DNA from: Clavelina lepadiformis
Lineage: Eukaryota > Chordata > Ascidiacea > Aplousobranchia > Clavelinidae
NCBI RefSeq assembly: GCF_947623445.1
Contig: NC_135245.1
Location: forward strand, 20,653,501-20,717,500
Length of the DNA: 64,000 nt
Direction: 5' to 3'
Shown: positions 42,486 to 55,400 of the stretch, in pieces
Position numbering within the stretch: position 1 is the stretch's first letter
Layout of the letters: every line of letters begins with the position of its first letter
Translations under genes and position numbers: made by a program
Notes under the pieces: generated by a model
What the model saw: only the letters and a program-made list of their open reading frames with translations
The model's database searches: none
What the model was told of the DNA's origin: nothing

Positions 42486-42588
42486 CGTTGCGAGATACAT
42501 TTGGTAATAGTTACTTCGTGCATATTTGTATAATTCGCACGGGTACAAATATGCACGAAGTAACTATTACCAAATGTATCTCGCAACG
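42486..42588. repeat. perfect 44-bp inverted repeat with 15-bp loop
   Basis: Left arm 42486-42529 and right arm 42545-42588 are exact complements over 44 bp. They are the right end of foldback copy 1 and the left end of copy 2. Confidence 0.92.
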
Positions 42589-43322
42589 TATACGGGTATC
42601 AAATTGCACGAAGTAAAAATTACCAAATGTATCTCGCAACTTATACGGGTATTAAATTGCACGAAGTAACAATTACCAAATGTATATCGCAACATATACC
42701 GGTATCAAATTTCACGTAGTAATAATTACCAAATGTATCTCGCAACGTATACGGTTATCAAATTGCAAAAAAAAATCTTCGTCGGACCTAGTTTGGTGCG
42801 CTAACTACAATCTTACACGATTCGACGTTGGGCCTACCAACAATCACTAACATACAGCGTTTTTACGTGTTTGAGAAAAAGATAAATTTTCACAAATTTG
42901 AAACAGCAAACACAATATTTTACTGCAATAAAACGCTTTCACCACTTGACGCAGATGAATCGAAATTCAAAAAATAGACTTGTCTGTCTTCATCTTGTGG
43001 TTCTTTACCTAAAACACTTTTTTAATCAAAATTATTGCAATATGTTTCTTTACTATCCACAAAATTAAAATTGCAAAGGTTAAACGCTGTGCAATACAAT
43101 AGCCTTTTGCGAGTTGCCCAGTTAAATTTCTAATTTGGAGTAGTGATTTGCAAGTTAATCTTAAAATACCATACTTTTTAGCAATTTGTACCGGTATACG
43201 ATGAGAGATACATTTGGTAATTGTTACTTCCTGCAATTTAATACTCGCAACGTTGCGAGATACATTTGGTAATAGTTACTTCGTGCATATTTGCACCCGT
43301 GCGAATTATAACTTACAAAACT
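42530..43322. mobile_element. foldback-like element copy 2 (uninterrupted)
   Basis: About four 53-bp repeats (42545-42768), the same core as copy 1 (from CTTCGTCGGACCTA to GGAGTAGTGATTTGCAAG), then about two inverted 53-bp units and GTGCGAATTATAACTTAC at the right end. Its core keeps the empty target site of the 3.97-kb insertion. Confidence 0.65.
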
Positions 43323-43422
43323 TACGTTTGTACCCGTGCTAATTATAACTAACGCTAACCTTATTTATAAAATGGTTACACTCAGTAGGCATTTGTTAAC
43401 CCTATTTAGCAAATGGTTACAA

Positions 43423-46400
43423 TCAGGTCGCATCTGGCAAAATGATTTCAATTAATTGAGGGCTAGGGTTAGAGGTGAAAGCGCCTATAAAATTGAGGGT
43501 TAGTATCGTAGGAAATGGTGTCTGGACAAGTTCTGTATGGTGGAATTGTTCTCTACCAAATAAATTAAATACAATACCGGTTTCCAAATTTTCAGGGTTA
43601 GGACTTAATGACCGGTCACATCTGGCAAAATGACTCCATTTAATTGAGGGGTTAGGGTTAGGAGTGAAATCGCTTTTAAAATTGATGGTTAGCATCGTAG
43701 GAAATGGTGTCTGGACAAGTTCTGTATGGTAGAATTGTTCTCTACCAAATAAATTAAATACAATACCGGTTTCCAAAGTTTCAGGGTTAGGACTTAATGA
43801 CCGGTCACATCTGGCAAAATGACTCCATTTAAATGAGGAGTTAGGGTTAGGAGTGAAATTGCTTTTAAAATTGAGGGTTAGCATCGTAGGAAATGGTGTC
43901 TGGACAAGTTCTGTATGGTGGAATTGTTCTCTACCAAATAAATTAAATACAATACCGGTTTCTAAATCTTCAGGGTTAGGACTTATTGACCAGCGGCATC
44001 TGGCAAAATGACTCCATTTAATTGAGTGGTTAAGGTTAGGAGTGAAATCGCTTTTAAAATTGAGGGTTAGCATCGTAGGAAATGGTGTCTGGACAAGTTC
44101 TGTATGGTGGAATTGTTCTCTACCAAATAAATTAAATACAATACCAGTTTCCAAAGTTTCAGGGTTAGGACTTAATGACCGGTCACATCTGGCAAAATGA
44201 CTCCATTTAATTGAGAGGTTAGGGTTAGGAGTGAAATCGGTTTTAAAATTGAGGGTTAGCATCGTAGGAAATGGTGTCTGGACAAGTTCTGTATGGTGGA
44301 ATTGTTCTCTACCAAATAAATTAAATACAATACCGGTTTTCAAATTTTCAGGGTTAGGACTTAATGACCGGTCGCATCTGGCAAAATGACTCCATTTAAT
44401 TGAGTGGTTAGGGTTAGGAGTGAAATCGCTTTTAAAATTGAGGGTTAGCATCGTAGGAAATGGTGTCTGGACAAGTTCTGTATGGTGGAATTGTTCTCTA
44501 CCAAATAAATTAAATACAATACCGGTTTCCAAATTTTCAGGGTTAGGATTTAATGACCGGTCGCATCTGGCAAAATGACTCCATTTAATTGAGGGGTTAG
44601 GGTTAGGGGTGAAATCGCTTTTAAAATTGATGGTTAGCATCGTAGGAAATGGTGTCTGGACAAGTTCTGTATGGTGGAATTGTTCTCTACCAAATAAATT
44701 AAATACAATACCGTTTTCCAAATTTTCAGGATTAGGACCTAATGACAGGTCGCATCTGGCAAAATGACTCCATTTAATTGAGGGGTTAGGGTTAGGGGTG
44801 AAATCGCTTTTAAAATTGAGGGTTAGCATCGTAGGAAATGGTGTCTGGACAAGTTCTGTATGGTAGAATTGTTCTCTACAAAATAGATTAAATACAATAC
44901 CGGTTTCCAAAGTTTCAAGGTTAGGACTTAATGACCGGTCGCATCTGGCAAAAAGACTCCATTCAATTGAGGGGTTAGGTTTAGGAGTGAAATCGGTTTT
45001 AAAATTGAGGGTTAGCATCGTAGGAAATGGTGTCTGGACAAGTTCTGTATGGTAGAATTGTTCTCTACCAAATAAATTAAATACAATACCGGTTTTCAAA
45101 GTTTCAGGGTTAGAACTTAATGACCGGTCACATCTGGCAAAATGACTCCATTTAATTGAGGGGTTAGCGTTAGGAGTGAAATTGCTTTTAAAATTGAGGG
45201 TTAGCATCGTAGGAAATGGTGTCTGGACAAGTTCTGTATGGTGGAATTGTTCTCTACCAAATAAATTAAATACAATACCGGTTTCTAAATCTTCAGGGTT
45301 AGGACTTATTGACCAGCGGCATCTGGCAAAATGACTCCATTTAATTGAGGGGTTAGGGTTAGGAGTGAAATCGCTTTTAAAATTGAGGGTTAGCATCGTA
45401 AGAAATGGTGTCTGGACAAGTTCTGTATGGTGGAATTGTTCTCTACCAAATAAATTAAATACAATACCAGTTTCCAAATTTTCAGGGTTAGGACTTAATG
45501 ACCGGTCACATCTGGCAAAATGACTCCATTTAATTGAGGGGTTAGGGTTAGGAGTGAAATCGGTTTTAAAATTGAGGGTAAGCATCGTAGGAAATGGTGT
45601 CTGGACAAGTTCTGTATGGTGGAATTGTTCTCTACCAAATAAATTAAATACAATACCGGTTTTCAAATTTTCAGGGTTAGGACTTAATGACCGGTCGCAT
45701 CTGGCAAAATGACTCCATTTAATTGAGTGGTTAGGGTTAGGAGTGAAATCGCTTTTAAAATTGAGGGTTAGCATCGTAGGAAATGGTGTCTGGACAAGTT
45801 CTGTATGGTGGAATTGTTCTCTACCAAATAAATTAAATACAATCCCGGTTTCCAAATTTTCAGGATTAGGACCTAATGACAGGTCGCATCTGGCAAAATG
45901 ACTCCATTTAATTGAGGGGTTAGGGTTAGGGGTGAAATCGCTTTTAAAATTGAGGGTTAGCATCGTAGGAAATGGTGTCTGGACAAGTTCTGTATGGTAG
46001 AATTGTTCTCTACAAAATAGATTAAATACAATACCGGTTTCCAAAGTTTCAAGGTTAGGACTTAATGACCGGTCGCATCTGGCAAAAAGACTCCATTCAA
46101 TTGAGGGGTTAGGGTTAGGAGTGAAATCGGTTTTAAAATTGAGGGTTAGCATCGTAGGAAATGGTGTCTGGACAAGTTCTGTATGGTGGAATTGTTCTCT
46201 ACCAAATAAATTAAATACAATACCGGTTTCTAAATCTTCAGGGTTAGGATTTATTGATCAGCGGCATCTGGCAAAATGACTCCATTTCATAAAGGGGTTA
46301 GGGTGAAAGCGCGCATTAAAGTTGAGGTTTTGCATCGTAGGAAAAAGCGTATGGAAAAGTTGTTCATCGTGGGGCTGTTCTTTATGATCTAAAATAAATA

Positions 46401-49400
46401 CAATACCAGTTTCTAAATTTGTAGGGTTAAAACCTAATGTCCGGTCGCATCTGGCAAAATGATTCCAATTAAATGAGGGGCTAGAGTTAGGAGTGAAAGC
46501 GCCCTTAACATTGAGGGTTAGCATCGTAGGAAATGGTGTCTGGACAAGTTCTGTATGGTGGAATTGTTCTCTACCAAATAAATTAAATACAATACCGGTT
46601 TCCAAATTTTCAGGATTAGGACTTAATGACAGGTCCCATCTGGCAAAATGACTCCATTTAATTGAGGGGTTGGGGTTAGGGGTGAAATCGCTTTTAAAAT
46701 TGTGGGTTAGCATCGTAGGAAATGGTGTCTGGACAAGTTCTGTATGGTAGAATTGTTCTCTACCAAATAAATTAAATACAATACCGGTTTCCAAAGTTTC
46801 AGGGTTAGGACTTAATGACTGGTCGCATCAGGCAAAATGACTCCATTTAATGGAAGGGTTAGGGTTAGGAGTGAAATCGGTTTTATAATTGAGGGTTAGC
46901 ATCGTAGGAATTGGTGTCTGGACAAGTTCTGTATTGTGGAATTGTTCTCTACCAAACAAATTAAATACAATACCAGTTTCCAAATTTTCAGGGTTAGGAT
47001 TTAATGACCGGTCGCATCTGGCAAAATGACTCTATTTAATTGAGGGGTTAGGGTTAGGGGTGAAATGGCTTTTAAAATTGAGGGTTAGCATCGTAGGAAA
47101 TGGTGCCTGGACAAGTTCTGTATGGTAGAATTGTTCTCTACCAAATAAATTAAATACAATACCGGTTTCCAAAGTTTCAGGGTTAGGACTTAATGACTGG
47201 TCGCATCAGGCAAAATGACTCCATTTAATTGAGGGGTTAGGGTTAGGATTAGGAGTGAAATTGGTTTTAAAATTGTGGGTTAGCATCGTAGGAAATGGTG
47301 TCTGGACAAGTTCTGTATGGTGGAATTGTTCTCTACCAAATAAATTAAATACAATACCGGTTTTCAAATTTTCAGGGTTAGGACTTAATGACCGGTCGCA
47401 TCTGGCAAAATGACTCCATTTAATTGAGGGTTAGGGTTAGGGGTGAAATCGCTTTTAAAATTGAGGGTTAGCATCGTAGGAAATGGTGTCTGGACAAGTT
47501 CTGTATGGTAGAATTGTTCTCTACCAAATAAATTAAATACAATCCCGGTTTCCAAAGTTTCAGGGTTAGGACTTAATGACTGGTCGCATCAGGCAAAAAG
47601 ACTCCATTTAATTGAGGGGTTAGGGTTAGGAGTGAAATCGGTTTTAAAATTGAGGGTTAGCATCGTAGGAAATGGTGTCTGGACAAGTTCTGTATGGTGG
47701 AATTGTTCTCTACCAAATAAATTAAATACAATACCGGTTTCCAAATTTTCAGGGTTAGGATTTAATGACCGGTCGCATCTGGCAAAATGACTCCATTTAA
47801 TTGAGGGGTTAGAGTTAGGGGTGAAATCGCTTTTAAAATTGAGGGTTAGCATCGTAGGAAATGGTGTCTGGACAAGTTCTGTATGGTAGAATTGTTCTCT
47901 ACCAAATAAATTAAATACAATACCGGTTTCCAAAGTTTCAGGGTTAGGACTTAATGACTGGTCGCATCAGGCAAAATGACTCTATTTAATGGAGGGGTTA
48001 GGGTTAGGAGTGAAATCGGTTTTAAAATTGAGGGTTAGCATCGTAGGAATTGGTGTCTGGACAAGTTCTGTATTGTGGAATTGTTCTCTACCAAACAAAT
48101 TAAATACAATATCAGTTTCCAAATTTTCAGGGTTAGGACTTAATGACCGGTCGCATCTGGCAAAATGACTCCATTTAATTGTGGGGTTAGGGTTAGGGGT
48201 AAAATGGCTTTTAAAATTGAGGGTTAGCATCGTAGGAAATGGTGTCTGGACAAGTTCTGTATGATAGAATTGTTCTCTACCAAATAAATTAAATACAATA
48301 CCGGTTTTCAAATTTTCAGGGTTAGGACTTAATGACCGGTCGCATCTGGCAAAATGACTCCATTTAATTGAGTGGTTAGGGTTAGGAGTGAAATCGCTTT
48401 TAAAATTGAGGGTTAGCATCGTAGGAAATGGTGTCTGGACAAGTTCTGTATGGTGGAATTGTTCTCTACCAAATAAATTAAATACAATACCGGTTTTCAA
48501 ATTTTCAGGGTTAGGACTTATGACCGGTCACATCTGGCAAAATGACTCCATTTAATTGAGGGGTTAGGGTTAGGAGTGAAATCGCTTTTAAAATTGAGGG
48601 TTAGCATCGTAGGAAATGGTGTCTGGACAAGTTCTGTATGGTAGAATTGTTCTCTACAAAATAGATTAAATACAATACCGGTTTCCAAATTTTCAAGGTT
48701 AGGACTTAATGACCGGTCGCATCTGGCAAAAAGACTCCATTCAATTGAGGGGTTAGGGTTAGGAGTGAAATCGGTTTTAAAATTGAGTGTTAGCATCGTA
48801 GGAAATGGTGTCTGGACAAGTTTTTTATGGTAGAATTGTTCTCTACCAAATAAATTAAATACAATACCGGTTTCCAAAGTTTCAGGGTTAGGACTTAATG
48901 ACCGGTCACATCTGGCAAAATGACTCCATTTAATTGAGGGGTTAGGGTTAGGAGTGAAATTGCTTTTAAAATTGAGGGTTAGCATCGTAGGAAATGGTGT
49001 CTGGACAAGTTCTGTATGGTGGAATTGTTCTCTACCAAATAAATTAAATACAATACCGGTTTCTAAATCTTCAGGGTTAGGACTTATTGACCAGCGGCAT
49101 CTGGCAAAATGACTCCATTTAATTGAGGGGTTAGGTTTAGGAGTGAAATCGCTTTTAAAATTGAGGGTTAGCATCGTAGGAAATGGTGTCTGGACAAGTT
49201 CTGTATGGTGGAATTGTTCTCTACCAAATAAATTAAATACAATACCAGTTTTTAAAGTTTCAGGGTTAGGACTTAATGACCGGTCACATCTGGCAAAATG
49301 ACTCCATTTAATTGAGGGGTTAGGGTTAGGGGTGAAATCGGTTTTAAAATTGAGGGTTAGCATCGTAGGAAATGGTGTCTGGACAAGTTCTGTATGGTAG

Positions 49401-52400
49401 AAATGTTCTCTACCAAATAAATTAAATACAATACCGGTTTTCAAATTTTCAGGGTTAGGACTTAATGACCGGTCGCATCTGGCAAAATGACTCCATTTAA
49501 TTGAGTGGTTAGGGTTAGGAGTGAAATCGCTTTTAAAATTGAGGGTTAGCATCGTAGGAAATGGTGTCTGGACAAGTTCTGTATGGTGGAATTGTTCTCT
49601 ACCAAACAAATTAAACACAATACCAGTTTCCAAATTTTCAGGGTTAGGATTTAATGACCGGTCGCATCTGGCAAAATGACTCCATTTAATTGAGGAGTTA
49701 GGGTTAGGGGTGAAATCGCTTTTAAAATTGAGGGTTAGCATCGTAGGAAATGGTGTCTGGACAAGTTCTGTATGGTAGAATTGTTCTCTACCAAATAAAT
49801 TAAATACAATACCGGTTTCCAAAGTTTCAGGGTTAGGACTTAATGACTGGTCGCATCAGGCAAAATGGCTCCATTTAATTGAGGGGTTAGGGTTAGGAGT
49901 GAAATCGGTTTTAAAATTGAGGGTTAGCATCGTAGGAAATGGTGTCTGGACAAGTTCTGTATGGTGGAATTGTTCTCTACCAAATAAATTAAATACAATA
50001 CCGTTTTACAAATTTTCAGGATTAGGACCTAATGACCGGTCGCATCTGGCAAAATGACTCCATTTAATGGAGGGGTTAGGGTTAGGAGTGAAATCGGTTT
50101 TAAAATTGAGGGTTAGCATCGTAGGAATTGGTGTCTGGACAAGTTCTGTATTGTGGAATTGTTCTCTACCAAACAAATTAAATACAATACCAGTTTCCAA
50201 ATTTTCAGGGTTAGGATTTAATGACCGGTCGCATCTGGCAAAATGACTCCATTTAATTGAGGGGTTAAGGTTAGGGGTGAAATGGCTTTTAAAATTGAGG
50301 GTTAGCATCGTAGGAAATGGTGTCTGGACAAGTTCTGTATGATAGAATTGTTCTCTACCAAATAAATTAAATACAATACCGGTTTTCAAATTTTCAGGGT
50401 TAGGACTTAATGACCGGTCGCATCTGGCAAAATGACTCCATTTAATTGAGTGGTTAGGGTTAGGAGTGAAATCGCTTTTAAAATTGAGGGTTAGCATCGT
50501 AGGAAATGGTGTCTGGACAAGTTCTGTATGGTGGAATTGTTCTCTACCAAATAAATTAAATACAATACCGGTTTCCAAATTTTCAGGGTTAGGACTTAAT
50601 GACCGGTCACATCTGGCAAAATGACTCCATTTAATTGAGGGGTTAGGGTTAGGAGTGAAATCGCTTTTAAAATTGAGGGTTAGCATCGTAGGAAATGGTG
50701 TCTGGACAAGTTCTGTATGGTAGAATTGTTCTCTACAAAATAGATTAAATACAATACCGGTTTCCAAAGTTTCAAGGTTAGGACTTAATGACCGGTCGCA
50801 TCTGGCAAAAAGACTCCATTCAATTGAGGGGTTAGGGTTAGGAGTGAAATCGGTTTTAAAATTGAGGGTTAGCATCGTAGGAAATGGTGTCTGGACAAGT
50901 TCTTTATGGTAGAATTGTTCTCTACCAAATAAATTAAATACAATACCGGTTTCCAAAGTTTCAGGGTTAGGACTTAATGACCGGTCACATCTGGCAAAAT
51001 GACTCCATTTAATTGGAGGGTTAGGGTTAGGAGTGAAATTGCTTTTAAAATTGAGGGTTAGCATCGTAGGAAATGGTGTCTGGACAAGTTCTGTATGGTG
51101 GAATTGTTCTCTACCAAATAAATTAAATACAATACCGTTTTCTAAATCTTCAGGGTTAGGACTTATTGACCAGCGGCATCTGGCAAAATGACTCCATTTA
51201 ATTGAGGGGTTAGGTTTAGGAGTGAAATCGCTTTTAAAATTGAGGGTTAGCATCGTAGGAAATGGTGTCTGGACAAGTTCTGTATGGTGGAATTGTTCTC
51301 TACCAAATAAATTAAATACAATACCAGTTTTTAAAGTTTCAGGGTTAGGACTTGATGACCGGTCACATCTGGCAAAATGACTCCATTTAATTGAGGGGTT
51401 AGGGTTAGGAGTGAAATCGGTTTTAAAATTGAGGGTTAGCATCGTAGGAAATGGTGTCTGGACAAGTTCTGTATGGTGGAATTGTTCTCTACCAAATAAA
51501 TTAAATACAATACCGGTTTTCAAATTTTCAGGGTTAGGACTTAATGACCGGTCGCATCTGGCAAAATGACTCCATTTAATTGAGTGGTTAGGGTTAGGAG
51601 TGAAATCGCTTTTAAAATTGAGGGTTAGCATCGTAGGAAATGGTGTCTGGACAAGTTCTGTATGGTGGAATTGTTCTCTACCAAATAAATTAAATACAAT
51701 ACCGGTTTCCAAATTTTCAGGGTTAGGACTTAATGACCGGTCGCATCTGGCAAAATGACTCCATTTAATTGAGGAGTTAGGGTTAGGGGTGAAATCGCTT
51801 TTAAAATTGAGGGTTAGCATCGTAGGAAATGGTGTCTGGACAAGTTCTGTATGGTAGAATTGTTCTCTACCAAATAAATTAAATACAATACCGGTTTCCA
51901 AAGTTTCAGGGTTAGGACTTAATGACTGGTCGCATCAGGCAAAATGACTCCATTTAATTGAGGGGTTAGGGTTAGGAGTGAAATCGGTTTTAAAATTGAG
52001 GGTTAGCATCGTAGGAAATGGTGTCTGGACAAGTTCTGTATGGTGGAATTGTTCTCTACCAAATAAATTAAATACAATACCGGTTTCCAAATTTTCAGGG
52101 TTAGGATTTAATGACCGGTCGCATCTGGCAAAATGACTCCATTTAATTGAGGGGTTAGGGTTAGGGGTGAAATCGCTTTTAAAATTGATGGTTAGCATCG
52201 TAGGAAATGGTGTCTGGACAAGTTCTGTATGGTGGAATTGTTCTCTACCAAATAAATTAAATACAATACCGTTTTCCAAATTTTCAGGATTAGGACCTAA
52301 TGACAGGTCGCATCTGGCAAAATGACTCCATTTAATTGAGAGGTTAGGGTTAGGGGTGAAATCGCTTTTAAAATTGAGGGTTAGCATCGTAGGAAATGGT

Positions 52401-55400
52401 GTCTGGACAAGTTCTGTATGGTAGAATTGTTCTCTACAAAATAGATTAAATACAATACCGGTTTCCAAAGTTTCAAGGTTAGGACTTAATGACCGGTCGC
52501 ATCTGGCAAAAAGACTCCATTCAATTGAGGGGTTAGGGTTAGGAGTGAAATCGGTTTTAAAATTGAGAGTTAGCATCGTAGGAAATGGTGTCTGGACAAG
52601 TTCTGTATGGTGGAATTGTTCTCTACCAAATAAATTAAATACAATACCGGTTTTTAAATCTTCAGGGTTAGGACTTATTGATCAGCGGCATCTGGCAAAA
52701 TGACTCCATTTCATAAAGGGGTTAGGGTGAAAGCGCGCATTAAAGTTGAGGTTTTGCATCGTAGGAAGAAGCGTATGGAAAAGTTGTTCATCGTGGGGCT
52801 GTTCTTTATGATCTAAAATAAATACAATACCAGTTTCTAAATTTGTAGGGATAAAACCTAATGTCCGGTCGCATCTGGCAAAATGATTCCAATTAAATGA
52901 GGGGCTAGAGTTAGGAGTGAAAGCGCCCTTAACATTGAGGGTTAGCATCGTAGGAAATGGTGTCTGGACAAGTTCTGTATGGTGGAATTGTTCTCTACCA
53001 AATAAATTAAATACAATACCGGTTTCCAAAGTTTCAGGATTAGGACTTAATGACTGGTCGCATCAGGCAAAATGACTCCATTTAATTGAGGGGTTAGGGT
53101 TAGGAGTGAAATCGGTTTTAAAATTGAGGGTTAGCATCGTAGGAATTGGTGTCTGGACAAGTTCTGTATTGTGGAATTGTTCTCTACCAAACAAATTAAA
53201 TACAATACCAGTTTCCAAATTTTCAGGGTTAGGATTTAATGACCGGTCGCATCTGGCAAAATGACTCCATTTAATTGAGGGGTTAGGGTTAAGGGTGAAA
53301 TGGCTTTTAAAATTGAGGGTTAGCATCGTAGGAAATGGTGTCTGGACAAGTTCTGTATGGTAGAATTGTTCTCTACCAAATAAATTAAATACAATACCGG
53401 TTTCCAAAGTTTCAGGATTAGGACTTAATGACTGGTCGCATCAGGCAAAATGACTCCATTTAATTGAGGGGTTAGGGTTAGGGTTAGGAGTGAAATCGCT
53501 TTTAAAATTGAGTGTTAGCATCGTAGGAAATGGTGTCTGGACAAGTTCTGTATGGTGGAATTGTTCTCTACCAAATAAATTAAATACAATACCGTTTTAC
53601 AAATTTTCAGGATTAGGACCTAATGACAGGTCGCATCTGGCAAAATGACTCCATTTAATGGAGGGGTTAGGGTTAGGAGTGAAATCGGTTTTAAAATTGA
53701 GGGTTAGCATCGTAGGAATTGGTGTCTGGACAAGTTCTGTATTGTGGAATTGTTCTCTACCAAACAAATTAAATACAATACCAGTTTCCAAATTTTCAGG
53801 GTTAGGATTTAATGACCGGTCGCATCTGGCAAAATGACTCCATTTAATTGAGGGGTTAAGGTTAGGGGTGAAATGGCTTTTAAAATTGAGGGTTAGCATC
53901 GTAGGAAATGGTGTCTGGACAAGTTCTGTATGATAGAATTGTTCTCTACCAAATAAATTAAATACAATACCGGTTTTCAAATTTTCAGGGTTAGGACTTA
54001 ATGACCGGTCGCATCTGGCAAAATGACTCCATTTAATTGAGTGGTTGGGGTTAGGAGTGAAATCGCTTTTAAAATTGAGGGTTAGCATCGTAGGAAATGG
54101 TGTCTGGACAAGTTCTGTATGGTGGAATTGTTCTCTACCAAATAAATTAAATACAATACCGGTTTCCAAATTTTCAGGGTTAGGACTTAATGACCGGTCA
54201 CATCTGGCAAAATGACTCCATTTAATTGAGGGGTTAGGGTTAGGAGTGAAATCGCTTTTAAAATTGAGGGTTAGCATCGTAGGAAATGGTGTCTGGACAA
54301 GTTCTGTATGGTAGAATTGTTCTCTACAAAATAGATTAAATACAATACCGGTTTCCAAAGTTTCAAGGTTAGGACTTAATGACCGGTCGCATCTGGCAAA
54401 AAGACTCCATTCAATTGAGGGGTTAGGGTTAGGAGTGAAATCGGTTTTAAAATTGAGGGTTAGCATCGTAGGAAATGGTGTCTGGACAAGTTCTTTATGG
54501 TAGAATTGTTCTCTACCAAATAAATTAAATACAATACCGGTTTCCAAAGTTTCAGGGTTAGGACTTAATGACCGGTCACATCTGGCAAAATGACTCCATT
54601 TAATTGGAGGGTTAGGGTTAGGAGTGAAATTGCTTTTAAAATTGAGGGTTAGCATCGTAGGAAATGGTGTCTGGACAAGTTCTGTATGGTGGAATTGTTC
54701 TCTACCAAATAAATTAAATACAATACCGTTTTCTAAATCTTCAGGGTTAGGACTTATTGACCAGCGGCATCTGGCAAAATGACTCCATTTAATTGAGGGG
54801 TTAGGTTTAGGAGTGAAATCGCTTTTAAAATTGAGGGTTAGCATCGTAGGAAATGGTGTCTGGACAAGTTCTGTATGGTGGAATTGTTCTCTACCAAATA
54901 AATTAAATACAATACCAGTTTTTAAAGTTTCAGGGTTAGGACTTGATGACCGGTCACATCTGGCAAAATGACTCCATTTAATTGAGGGGTTAGGGTTAGG
55001 AGTGAAATCGGTTTTAAAATTGAGGGTTAGCATCGTAGGAAATGGTGTCTGGACAAGTTCTGTATGGTGGAATTGTTCTCTACCAAATAAATTAAATTCA
55101 CATACCTGTTTTCAAATTTTCAGGGTTAGGACTTAATGACCGGTCGCATCTGGCAAAATGACTCCATTTAATTGAGTGGTTAGGGTTAGGAGTGAAATCG
55201 CTTTTAAAATTGAGGGTTAGCATCGTAGGAAATGGTGTCTGGACAAGTTCTGTATGGTGGAATTGTTCTCTACCAAATAAATTAAATACAATACCGGTTT
55301 CCAAATTTTCAGGGTTAGGACTTAATGACCGGTCGCATCTGGCAAAATGACTCCATTTAATTGAGGAGTTAGGGTTAGGGGTGAAATCGCTTTTAAAATT

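Larger units (their letters stand above)
37616..42529. mobile_element. foldback-like element copy 1, split by a 3.97-kb insertion
   Basis: Left arm starts GTAAGTTATAATTCGCACGG and contains about eight 53-bp repeats (37649-38076, with CACGAAGTAACAATTACCAA and ATGTATCTCGCAACGTATAC). A unique core follows to 38389 and resumes at 42357. The inverted right arm ends at 42529 (CGTTGCGAGATACATTTGG and onward). Without the insertion it is about 950 bp. Ends and core recur in copy 2. No coding sequence of its own was seen, so a non-autonomous foldback or long-TIR element is inferred. Confidence 0.6.

Noticed and set aside
37649-43290. CRISPR-like array
   Set aside because: The 53-bp units are contiguous, without unique spacers, and the genome is eukaryotic. 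The 189-bp and 158-bp arrays likewise lack spacers.
43423-46152. A 909-residue open frame as a real protein gene
   Set aside because: It is in-phase reading of the 189-bp satellite. There is no start context, signal peptide or domain, and the same peptide recurs across 20 kb with mostly amino-acid-changing variation.
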